Source of the DNA: Acidobacteriota bacterium
GTDB taxonomy: Bacteria; Acidobacteriota; Terriglobia; Terriglobales; Acidobacteriaceae
Length of the DNA: 13,251 nt
Assembly: GCA_021793595.1 (NCBI GenBank)
Contig: JAJYSL010000011.1
Location: 1-13,251 of the forward strand
Direction of reading: 5' to 3'
Shown here piece by piece: positions 1 through 7,521 of the stretch (the stretch's first letter is position 1; each line of letters begins with the position of its first letter). The translations under genes and the position numbers were made by a program. The notes under the pieces are model-generated. The model saw only the letters and a program-made list of their open reading frames with translations. It was not told where the DNA came from and did not search any database.

Positions 1-1
1 G

Positions 2-397
2 CAACGAGCGGACACCGCGATTTCTGCGGGGATCGAACCGGCGGCCATCGTACTGGACCCCGGATTTGGCTTCGGAAAAGTTCTCGACGAAAACTATCCG
101 TTGTTGGCGCACTTTGACAAATTGCACACACTCGGCTTTCCCTTGTTGGCGGGCGTATCGCGCAAGGCGTTCTTAGGCAGAAAGCTGGCGCAGATGTACG
201 GACACGATGTCCCTCCCGATCAGCGCAGAAATGCGACCGTGGTCGCTGTAACCGCCGCCGTTCTGGCCGGCGCTCACCTGGTTCGTGTCCATGACGTGAA
301 GACTGCGCGCGAAGCCGTGGTCATTGCGGATGCGATCCGCAATGACTCGGTGGCCGCGCCCCTATTGCCCGCCGCTGGTTCCAGTGCTGCCGGATAG
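2..397 (+). CDS. folP: Dihydropteroate synthase, C-terminal part (5' end outside window)
   Basis: This is the 3' end of a dihydropteroate synthase gene. The enzyme condenses p-aminobenzoate with 6-hydroxymethyl-dihydropterin diphosphate in cytoplasmic folate synthesis. The frame is open from base 2 to TAG at 395-397, about 131 residues. Visible family motifs are DPGFGFGK (bases about 59-82; the usual form is DPGIGFGK), then LLAGVSRKAFLG, which carries the SRK segment that binds sulfonamide and pterin ligands, and near the end a TxxAxxAGAHLVRVHDV segment, the last strand of the TIM barrel. About half of the protein is missing because the window starts inside the gene. The reading frame is intact. 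An internal TTG at 101 is not the real start, because conserved sequence continues upstream of it. The last 36 bases overlap the tail of the convergent GH3 gene. Identification is firm from the motifs. Confidence 0.93.
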   Translation, partial: QRADTAISAGIEPAAIVLDPGFGFGKVLDENYPLLAHFDKLHTLGFPLLAGVSRKAFLGRKLAQMYGHDVPPDQRRNATVVAVTAAVLAGAHLVRVHDVKTAREAVVIADAIRNDSVAAPLLPAAGSSAAG

Positions 398-2616
398 GTC
401 GACTTGCTTGACCAGCGGAAGATCCGCGGATGAACCGCCCGCCATGAACGAATAGCTCCCCGGCACCAGCTTCCAACCCGGCCGCTGCTCGTCGTAAACC
501 GACAGGTACATCTGCGGAATGGTGATGTGTACCTGCTTGCTTTGTCCAGCGTTCAACTGCACCTTGCTCCAGCCGACAAGACGCTTCGGCGGCTCGTTGG
601 TGCTGGCTGGGAGACCCGCATAGACTTCGGCAATCTCTTCTCCAGCCCGATCTCCTGTGTTCTTGACGATGAAGGTCACGGTGGGCGTGTCGCCGGGTTC
701 CACGTGAAGATCGGAGTAGCGGAAGGTGGTGTAGGACAAGCCAAAGCCGAACGGAAACAGCACCGGTTTGTGCTCCGCCTCATACCACTTGTAGCCGACC
801 TTCGACCCTTCTGTGTAATGCACCCTGAAGGTTGGCTTGGCGACACCGGAGCGCATGATAGCAGCTTCCCCCTGGGCGCCCGGCGGCGGAATAACAACTT
901 GCGGCGGAGGTTGATCGGCTTCGGTCAGCGGGAAGGTGATGGGCAGCTTACCGCTGGGATTCACATATCCAAACAGAACGTTCGCGACCGCCGGCGCGCC
1001 GTCACTGCCGGCGTACCAGGCTTCCACGACCGCGCCGACTCTTGCAATCCAGGGCATCAGGACGGCGGTGCCGCTTTCAAGCACGACGACGGTGCGCGGA
1101 TTGGCGGCAGCGACCTGATCGATCAGCGCATCCTGATTGTCCGGGAGTGTAAGATTCGGCAGGTCCATGCCCTCGCTCGACCACTGATTGACAAACACGA
1201 TGGCAACGTCGGATTTACCTGCCAGCATAGCCGCAGCAGCAGGATCGGTGCCTGGATCGAATTTCACGGTGGCCCCGGATGCAAGTGCCGAAACCGCTTT
1301 CAAGGGCGAAGGCGGGAACCAGACATGTTCTTGCCAATGTGGATTTGTGCTGCCCGGTGGGTCCACCTGCGCCGATCCCCCGCCGGAAATCATTCCGACA
1401 TCCGCGTGGGAACCGATGATGGCGATGGAATGGATTTTGCTTGTGTCGAGGGGAAGAAGGTTGTGCGAGTTTTTCAGCAGCACAATGCTGTTCTCTTCCA
1501 CGTGGAGCGCGATTTCCAAATCTCGCTCGGCCTCGACAACACTTTTCTGGGTCGGATAATCGATGAGGCCCGCGGCAAATTCAGATCGCAGGATACGACG
1601 CACATGGTCGTTGAGCTGCGACATGGGCACGGCGCCGGATTGCACCGCCTCCTTCATCTTGGGACCATAGTAGGTGTCGAGCGGCTCCTCATTATCGAGT
1701 CCTGCAGCCGACGCTTTGACAGTGCTGTGCGTGCCGCCCCAGTCGGAGAGGACAAATCCGGGAAACTTCCATTCGCCTTTCAATACGTCGGTAAGAGGTA
1801 TTTGTTTTCGCAGGAATAATCGCCGTTGACGGCGTTGTAGGAGCACATAACTGCCCCGGGATGGCCGATCGAAATGCCGATCTGAAATGCCAGCAGATCG
1901 CTTTCCTGCATGGCGCGCTTGCCGATAATGGCGTCGTACTCGTTGCGTCCGCTTTCCTGATCGTTCATGGCGTAGTGCTTGATGTCGGCAATGACGTGCG
2001 CGGCCTGCTCGCATTTGATGCGGTTGCCGACCATGGTGCCGGCGAGAATAGGATCCTCGCCCATGTACTCAAAGGTGCGACCGCCGCGAAGCTCGCGGAC
2101 CAGGTCAACGCCGCCGCCGAGCGACATGTTATAACCCTGGGCACGCAATTCCCGACCGATCACGCCGCCGTATTCACAGGCGGCCTGCTGATCCCAGCTA
2201 GCAGCGGAGGCAAGGTTGGAGGGCATCGCAGTCGAGTAACGGCCATTGCGGGCGCTGAAGCGAACCCCATAGGCAGCGTCGTCCATCTGAATCAGAGGGA
2301 TTCCGAGCCGCGGCACTCCCAGGACAAATCCGGCCCCGCCGTTGCTCAAGTTGGCATTCGGCATCGGCTTGCCTGCCCAGCCGGGCATACCCTGGCCATG
2401 CAGCAGGTCAATCTTTTCATCCAGCGTCATCTGCTGCAGCACCATGTCCGCGCGCTGATCGGGAGACAAGGTCGTGTTCATCCATGGCGCCGAGGCCGCC
2501 GGGTTCGAGGCGGAAGTGCCCGACTTGTTGTGGGGGCGATGCTGGGCGAAGGCTGGAAAGACCAGCGCAGCAATCGCAAAGATACAGAGGAATTTCAAAA
2601 AGGAAAGTTTGTGCAT
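362..2616 (-). pseudogene. Secreted glycoside hydrolase family 3 (beta-glucosidase-like), split by a one-base frameshift
   Basis: This is a GH3 beta-glycosidase that would release sugars from glucosides or xylosides in the periplasm or outside the cell. The N-terminal piece runs from ATG at 2616 to a TGA at 1780-1782 (278 aa). The C-terminal piece continues in another frame and ends at TAG 362-364. Adding one base near 1790 gives a continuous protein of about 751 aa, normal for the family. The signal peptide is residues 1-24, with cleavage likely at AFA|Q. The GH3 N-domain includes KHYAMND (substrate-binding Lys-His) and CSYNAVNG. The nucleophile Asp lies in GFVLSDWG (codon 1742-1744, about D292). 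The C-domain follows, with a likely acid/base Glu in SSEGMDLP (codon 1172-1174), and a fibronectin III-like tail contains PPKRLVGW. All catalytic parts are present, so the lesion is recent or a sequencing error. Exact sugar specificity cannot be read. Confidence 0.88.
1786..1800 (-). other. Frameshift site in the GH3 gene
   Basis: On the minus strand the bases TACCTCTTACCGACG read Y-L-L-P-T in the upstream frame and stop three codons later. The family pattern CENKYLLTD.L.GEW is met only if one base is inserted between CTT and ACC, giving K-Y-L-L-T-D-V-L-K-G-E-W. The site is not a long homopolymer and has no obvious slippery heptamer with a downstream stem, so programmed frameshifting is unlikely. 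A point deletion or an assembly error are the two plain explanations. Confidence 0.85.
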
Positions 2617-2898
2617 ACTGTTTTTCGCTATCCACTCGAGCAGATTTTTCTAGCCAACCCATCATACCCCTATCGTCTATATCGATTTACATCACGGTCA
2701 CGAGCAGGCGACCGGCGCGGACGAACGAGGACGAACCCGATGGTTGACGACCAGCAGGCCGGGATTTTCGATACGAACATTCGCTCTGTGCAAAGCTGCT
2801 GAGGTTTTAGACTCCATCGAAAGTTGCAGACGGCTCTCCACCCCAGGTTGCTTGACCATTCTGTCTCCAATCAAAGAAGCTTGGCGAACAAGCCGAAG
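2617..2898. promoter_or_regulatory. Divergent control region between GH3 and the AlgE-like gene
   Basis: This 282-bp region holds no convincing gene. For the GH3 side, the minus strand has TATGAT at 2661-2666, about 45 bases before the start codon, as a possible -10 box, but no good -35 hexamer is seen. For the barrel gene, TTGACG at 2744-2749 followed 17 bases later by TTCGAT (2767-2772) is a weak candidate. TACATCAC at 2688-2695 is shared with two other promoter regions in the window. It overlaps the edge of an imperfect ATCGAT-centred palindrome at about 2675-2690. Functional assignment is tentative. Confidence 0.4.
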
Positions 2899-4464
2899 AT
2901 GATTTGTGGCCGGTATGTCCGGGTGCAACGTGCGGGTATCGCGGCGAGTCGCAACCTATTAGATACCGGGAGAACGAAGCTGAGACACTATCGACTTGCA
3001 GGATTCGCGGCACTATCTTTCGTCCTTGCAACTTTCGTCGCGCCCGGAAGGGCTCAGGCGGCCTCCGCGAGACGGCCTGTCAGCGTTGCCGTCTACTACC
3101 GTTCGCGCATGGATGTGTGGCAGTGGTTCGCTGCGCCGCCGGAATCGAATACTTACGGCTATCTGGAGTCGCTGCTGCGGGTAGCCGTAGCGCAGCGCGT
3201 CAACCGTTGGGACTGGAGCCTGGAACTGGCGCAACCAGCAGAGCTGTGGCTGCCGAATGATGCCGTTTCGCCCATCAGCGCGCAAGGCCAGTTGGGCTTG
3301 GGAGGCACATATTATGCTTCGAGCGGCAACAATAGCGATCCTGCGGCGGCGTTTTTGAAGCAGGCGTTCCTGCGATATCGCTTCCAGGGCGCGGACAAGG
3401 ATCTGCGCATCGGACGATTTGAATTTTTTGATGGAGTCGAAACGCAGCCGAAAAATCCGACGATTCTTTGGCTGCAAAACAATCGAGTGCAGCAGCGGCT
3501 GGTGGGAAACTTCGGATTCTCGAACGCGCAGCGCAGCTTCGACGGCATCGACGGCCACTATGGAGCGGGAACGTGGGACATGACGGCGATGGCGGGACGG
3601 GCCGATCAGGGTGTCTTTAATATGAACGGAAATCCGGAGCTGAACGTCGACCTGCAGTACCTCGCATTCACCAAAAGCCAGTGGCACCAGCGAATCTTGT
3701 GGCGCGCGTTCGGCATTGGCTATCATGACGGCCGCACGGGCATAACGAAGACCGATAACCGTCCCCTGGCCGTTCGGCAGGCGGATCACAAGAATATTCG
3801 TCTGGGCACGTATGGCGGCGATCTTCTCGCAGCCGTGCCCGCGGGGCGTGGGGATTTTGATTTCCTGTTCTGGGGAGCGCTGCAGAATGGCAACTGGGGC
3901 GAGCTCAACCATAGCGCTGGAGCCTATGCCGTTGAGGGCGGATACCAGTGGAACAAGGTCGTCACTGCTCCGTGGGTGCGCGCGGGCACCTTTCGCAGCA
4001 CGGGAGATAACAATCCCACGGACAACGAGCACAACACATTCTTTCAGATTCTGCCGACGCCGCGCGTGTACGCGCGATTCCCTTTCTACAACCTGATGAA
4101 CAGCCAAGACACATTCATTCAGGGAATCGACAAGCCGGCCAAGCGCGTTGTCGTGCGCAGCGACGTTCACTGGCTACAGCTGACGTCCGGAAAAGATCTC
4201 TGGTACCAGGGCGGCGGGGCGTTCGACAATAAAGTGTTCGGCTATGTGGGACGACCCGGGAACGGATATTCTTCCTTTGCGACGGTCGCCGATGTGAGCG
4301 CGGACTGGCAGGCCAGTCGATCGATTGGCGTGACTTTCTACTATGCGCATGCGTCGGGCGGGAATGTCGTGTCCGCGATCTATCCAACTGGCGCAAATGC
4401 GCAGTTTGGCTATGCGGAGCTTGTCTACAGTTGGGGCGTGCGCCAAACCGCTCCGAGCAAGTGA
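2899..4464 (+). CDS. AlgE-like outer-membrane beta-barrel (alginate export family)
   Basis: This is a predicted outer-membrane barrel of the alginate-export (AlgE-like) family, probably a porin-like channel. In many bacteria this family is annotated by fold only, so alginate export is not implied. From ATG 2899 it has 521 residues. A hydrophobic stretch at about 33-48 followed by GRAQA|A is a signal peptide, but its n-region is unusually long, so the real start may be downstream (GTG at 2923 is in frame). A TTG at 2824 extends the frame but has no ribosome site. The mature part has alternating polar/aromatic strands and family-like segments such as LRIGRFEFFDG, QRSFDGIDG and PFYNLMNSQDTFIQGI. 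It ends in a strand with aromatic residues (LVYSWGV) before a short tail. No alginate synthesis genes are nearby. Family call is good; substrate and start are uncertain. Confidence 0.75.
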   Translation: MICGRYVRVQRAGIAASRNLLDTGRTKLRHYRLAGFAALSFVLATFVAPGRAQAASARRPVSVAVYYRSRMDVWQWFAAPPESNTYGYLESLLRVAVAQRVNRWDWSLELAQPAELWLPNDAVSPISAQGQLGLGGTYYASSGNNSDPAAAFLKQAFLRYRFQGADKDLRIGRFEFFDGVETQPKNPTILWLQNNRVQQRLVGNFGFSNAQRSFDGIDGHYGAGTWDMTAMAGRADQGVFNMNGNPELNVDLQYLAFTKSQWHQRILWRAFGIGYHDGRTGITKTDNRPLAVRQADHKNIRLGTYGGDLLAAVPAGRGDFDFLFWGALQNGNWGELNHSAGAYAVEGGYQWNKVVTAPWVRAGTFRSTGDNNPTDNEHNTFFQILPTPRVYARFPFYNLMNSQDTFIQGIDKPAKRVVVRSDVHWLQLTSGKDLWYQGGGAFDNKVFGYVGRPGNGYSSFATVADVSADWQASRSIGVTFYYAHASGGNVVSAIYPTGANAQFGYAELVYSWGVRQTAPSK

Positions 4465-4481
4465 AACTGCGTTTGCATAAA

Positions 4482-4519
4482 AAACTTACGCATCCACCTA
4501 AAGGTGGATGCGTAAGTTT
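4482..4519. terminator. Perfect 18-bp hairpin, likely transcription terminator
   Basis: Arms 4482-4499 and 4502-4519 are exact reverse complements with a 2-nt AA spacer (in practice a TAAA loop). The hairpin starts 18 bases after the stop codon of the AlgE-like gene. The A-run just left of it (4478-4484) would give a U-run in a minus-strand transcript. On the plus strand only three Us follow the stem. It may therefore stop transcription in both directions, better on the minus strand. It separates the barrel gene from the cytochrome operon. Confidence 0.75.
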
Positions 4520-4565
4520 GGTCGCACTGGCTATACTTCGGCAACGAAATCGCGGGCCGGCAAGT

Positions 4566-4581
4566 TGTGACCTACATCACA
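4566..4581. promoter_or_regulatory. CRP/FNR-family binding-site candidate upstream of the cytochrome operon
   Basis: The bases form an exact TGTGA-N6-TCACA palindrome, the classic CRP-type operator, centred about 68 bases before the ATG of the cytochrome gene. The exact promoter is unclear. TATACT at 4532-4537 is a fair -10 box without a good -35, and would put the palindrome downstream of the start of transcription, as for a repressor. An AT-rich box near 4595-4600 would instead place the site upstream, as for an activator. The binding protein is not encoded in this window. Confidence 0.6.
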
Positions 4582-4641
4582 TGAATCTTCCCCGAAAATA
4601 GTGACGGCCAACTGGCACGATGCAATGTGGAGAGGGAATCA

Positions 4642-7521
4642 ATGAGGCGGTGGTTAATTGGATTAAGTGTTGCGCTGGCGGTGAGCGCTGTTTATCTCTT
4701 CGCGTTTCCCACGGCAACCCTGATCTATGAAGCGGTGGTCGTGCTGCACATCTTTGCCGGCTGCATGTTTGTCGTCAGCGTGATCCCCGGCATGGGAAAG
4801 TTGCTGCGGGGGAAAAAAACGCTGGAAAAAGCCGGATGGATCGTGTTCACGCTGGGCGGCGTTGCGGGTGCGATTCTGGTGTATACCGGCACTCGCCGCC
4901 AGCAATGGCCGATCCTATACACGCATGAAATCATCTCCATGCTGGCGGTCGCAATACTGCTGGCTGTTTGGGCCGGAAATCGGGGCTGGCTGGAGCATGG
5001 CGTTTCCAAAGCGGCGGTACGAGTGGCAACATCACTGGTGTTGGTCGCGGCGGTCGCTGCTGGAGCATGGTGGCTGCGCACCGTTCCCTGGCAGAAGGAT
5101 CACGCCATTCACAATCCGAGCATGGCGCCGGCCGATCAAGCGGATGAAGGCGGAGGCCCGAAGAGCCCCTTCTTCCCCAGCGATGCCGAAACCTACACCG
5201 GCAAAGTTGTGCCGAAAGATTATTTTCTCGACTCGGCCACCTGCAAAACATGCCACGCCGACATCTACAAGCAATGGGAGAGTTCGGCGCATCATTTCTC
5301 ATCGTTCAACAATCAGTGGTACCGGCAGGCAATTGTTTACATGCAACAAGTGGATGGCGTGCAAGCCTCCAAAGTGTGCGCGGGATGCCACGATGCAGCG
5401 CTGTTTTTCCCCGGCAACTTCAATACACCCATAAAAGATCGCCTTTTTATTCCGGCGTCGCAGGCGGGTATGGGTTGCGTGGTGTGCCACTCCATCCGGG
5501 TGGAGAAAAGCACCATGGGCAACGCCGACTTTATTCTGGAATATCCGCAGCTGCAGCGGTTGGTGGCGAGCAAAAATCCCATTGTGCATCGCGTGATCGA
5601 CTATCTGATTGAAGAAGACCCGGAGCCGCATCGGCGGACGTTTCTGAAACCGTTCATGCGCGGCAGGCAGTCCGCAGAATATTGCGGAAATTGCCACAAG
5701 GTTCACCTGGACGTGGCCGACAATCACTATCGCTGGATTCGCGGCTTCGACGACTACGACAATTGGCAGGCCAGCGGCGTGTCGGGATTTGGCGCGCGAT
5801 CGTTTTACTATCCGCCGAAGTCGCTTGATTGCGAAGATTGCCATATGCCGGAGACGCCGTCCAATGATGCTGGAAACATAAACGGCATGGTGCACTCGCA
5901 TCGCTTTATCGCAGCCAACACCGCGCTTCCTTTTGTGAACAAGGACACGGTGCAGTTGAAAGATACAGAAAACTTCTTGAAAGATAAGAAAGTTCGCGTG
6001 GACATTTTCGCCGTCTCGCCGGAGACGGCGGAGAATCGCATATCCAATAACAAGGTCATGTATGCCGCGCCGCAACTGGCGACGACTTTCGCTGTGGGTG
6101 AAGAATCTGAAATGAAGTCGCCGACGGGCGTCGCGGGGGGACCACCGGTCGCCCCCATTACAGCGCCGTTGAATCGAGTGCAGGCGGCGGTTCGCGCGGG
6201 AGATACGGAACGCGTCGACGTGGTTGTGCGCACGCTTGGTGTGGGACATTTCTTTCCGGGTGGAACGGTGGACGCGTTCGATTGCTGGTTGGAACTGAAG
6301 GCCACCGACGATGCCGGACGCGTGCTTTTCTGGAGCGGCATGGTGGAGGATAACGGCCACGGACCTGTCGAGCCGGGAGCGCACTTCTATCGCTCGTGGG
6401 CAATCGATGCGCATGGCAATCCTATCGACAAGCGCAATGCGTGGGCGGCGAGAGCGACGATTTATGCGCACTTGATTCCTCCTGGAGCCGCGGACACGGT
6501 TCACTTCCGGCTGCAGATTCCCAAAGATGTACGTGGAACCATCCATTTGCAGGCGAAGTTGAATTACCGCAAATTCTCCTGGTTCAATACTCACTTTGCC
6601 TTCGCAGGAGTCTCTGAAACCACGGGCCCGCACGACGTGACGCCTTCCTACGATGACCGGCGCATGGTGTTCACCGGAAATACGGCCGACGTTTCGGGAA
6701 AGATCAAAGCCATTCCTGATCCGCCGATTGTGGTGATGGCGAGCGCCAACGAAAATCTGACCGTGCTGCCGCCGAATGCGCCCGCGCCGACGGCGCAGGT
6801 TGTCACTAACCAAGCGGACTGGCAGCGCTGGAACGATTACGGCATTGGATTGCTGCTTCAGGGGGACCTGAAGGGAGCGGAGGCAGCCTTTGAGCGGGTC
6901 ACGCAGGCCGACCCGACCAACCCTGACGGATGGGTAAACATTGGCAGAGCGCGCGTGTTGGTGGGAGATATGACGGGCGCGAAAGTGGTCCTGGACAAGG
7001 CATTGCAGCTTTCTCCGCACCTGGCGCGGACACATTATTTCTACGCGCGCGTGTTGCGCCAGACGGGCGATTACGATGGCGCCATCGCGCAGTTGCTGCA
7101 GGTGATCCAGCAATATCCGGAGGATCGCGTCGTACGAAACGATCTGGGCCGCGTCTATTTTCTGCAGCACAAATATGCGCTGGCGCAGGCGCAGTTTCAG
7201 CAGGCACTGGATATCGATCCGGAAGACCTGGAAGCAAATTACAACATGATGCTGTGCGCCACCGGGATGGGCAAACCTGACCTGGCGCACCAGTATGAAG
7301 TGCGTTATCTGCGCTTCAAAGCGGATGAGTCGTCGCAGGCGTTGACTGGACCGTATCTTGAAAAGCACTCCGACGATAATCGAGAGAGGCAGCCGATTCA
7401 CGAGCACGTTTCCGTGCCGCTGCCGATTGAGAGTTCTCCAGGAAAGCATGATGCGACCATCGCAGGCGCGGCGTACCATCGCGCTTCGGATTCGCCCGTC
7501 CTGCACAGAGGTGGAAATTGA
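4642..7521 (+). CDS. Membrane-anchored pentaheme cytochrome c (c554-like) with TPR tail
   Basis: This is a predicted inner-membrane electron carrier with a large periplasmic part. ATG 4642 was chosen over GTG 4627 because GGAGAGGG (4629-4636) sits 5 nt before it and would lie inside the longer form; length is 959 aa. Residues 3-150 form about five membrane helices; the positive-inside rule puts the N-terminus in the cytoplasm and the C-terminus outside. His36 (helix 2) and His95 (helix 4) lie toward the same periplasmic side and might bind a b heme (inference). Five CXXCH sites start at C201, C246, C279, C348 and C397, the first in a c554-like CKTCH...Y..W..S.H context. A beta-rich domain with GHFFPGG follows (about 500-650). 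About four TPRs (730-880) and a histidine-containing tail end the protein. The stop overlaps the next gene by 4 nt. No catalytic function can be assigned. Confidence 0.85.
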   Translation: MRRWLIGLSVALAVSAVYLFAFPTATLIYEAVVVLHIFAGCMFVVSVIPGMGKLLRGKKTLEKAGWIVFTLGGVAGAILVYTGTRRQQWPILYTHEIISMLAVAILLAVWAGNRGWLEHGVSKAAVRVATSLVLVAAVAAGAWWLRTVPWQKDHAIHNPSMAPADQADEGGGPKSPFFPSDAETYTGKVVPKDYFLDSATCKTCHADIYKQWESSAHHFSSFNNQWYRQAIVYMQQVDGVQASKVCAGCHDAALFFPGNFNTPIKDRLFIPASQAGMGCVVCHSIRVEKSTMGNADFILEYPQLQRLVASKNPIVHRVIDYLIEEDPEPHRRTFLKPFMRGRQSAEYCGNCHKVHLDVADNHYRWIRGFDDYDNWQASGVSGFGARSFYYPPKSLDCEDCHMPETPSNDAGNINGMVHSHRFIAANTALPFVNKDTVQLKDTENFLKDKKVRVDIFAVSPETAENRISNNKVMYAAPQLATTFAVGEESEMKSPTGVAGGPPVAPITAPLNRVQAAVRAGDTERVDVVVRTLGVGHFFPGGTVDAFDCWLELKATDDAGRVLFWSGMVEDNGHGPVEPGAHFYRSWAIDAHGNPIDKRNAWAARATIYAHLIPPGAADTVHFRLQIPKDVRGTIHLQAKLNYRKFSWFNTHFAFAGVSETTGPHDVTPSYDDRRMVFTGNTADVSGKIKAIPDPPIVVMASANENLTVLPPNAPAPTAQVVTNQADWQRWNDYGIGLLLQGDLKGAEAAFERVTQADPTNPDGWVNIGRARVLVGDMTGAKVVLDKALQLSPHLARTHYFYARVLRQTGDYDGAIAQLLQVIQQYPEDRVVRNDLGRVYFLQHKYALAQAQFQQALDIDPEDLEANYNMMLCATGMGKPDLAHQYEVRYLRFKADESSQALTGPYLEKHSDDNRERQPIHEHVSVPLPIESSPGKHDATIAGAAYHRASDSPVLHRGGN

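Noticed and set aside
1104..1122. CTGATCGATCAG perfect palindrome inside GH3
   Set aside because: It falls in the coding part and is explained by codons for Leu/Ile/Asp residues; nothing suggests an operator there.
1786..1800. Programmed ribosomal frameshifting in GH3
   Set aside because: No slippery heptamer and no stable downstream stem were seen, and GH3 enzymes are not known to use recoding.
527..1819. 430-codon open frame on the plus strand opposite the GH3 gene
   Set aside because: It has no recognisable motif; the minus strand encodes clear GH3 motifs over the same bases.
1861..2802. 313-codon open frame on the plus strand opposite the GH3 N-terminal half
   Set aside because: It is a shadow of the signal peptide and N-domain of GH3, with no start signal or domain.
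3013..4170. 385-codon open frame on the minus strand opposite the AlgE-like gene
   Set aside because: Arg/Ile-rich shadow without motifs; the plus strand encodes barrel strands and family segments.
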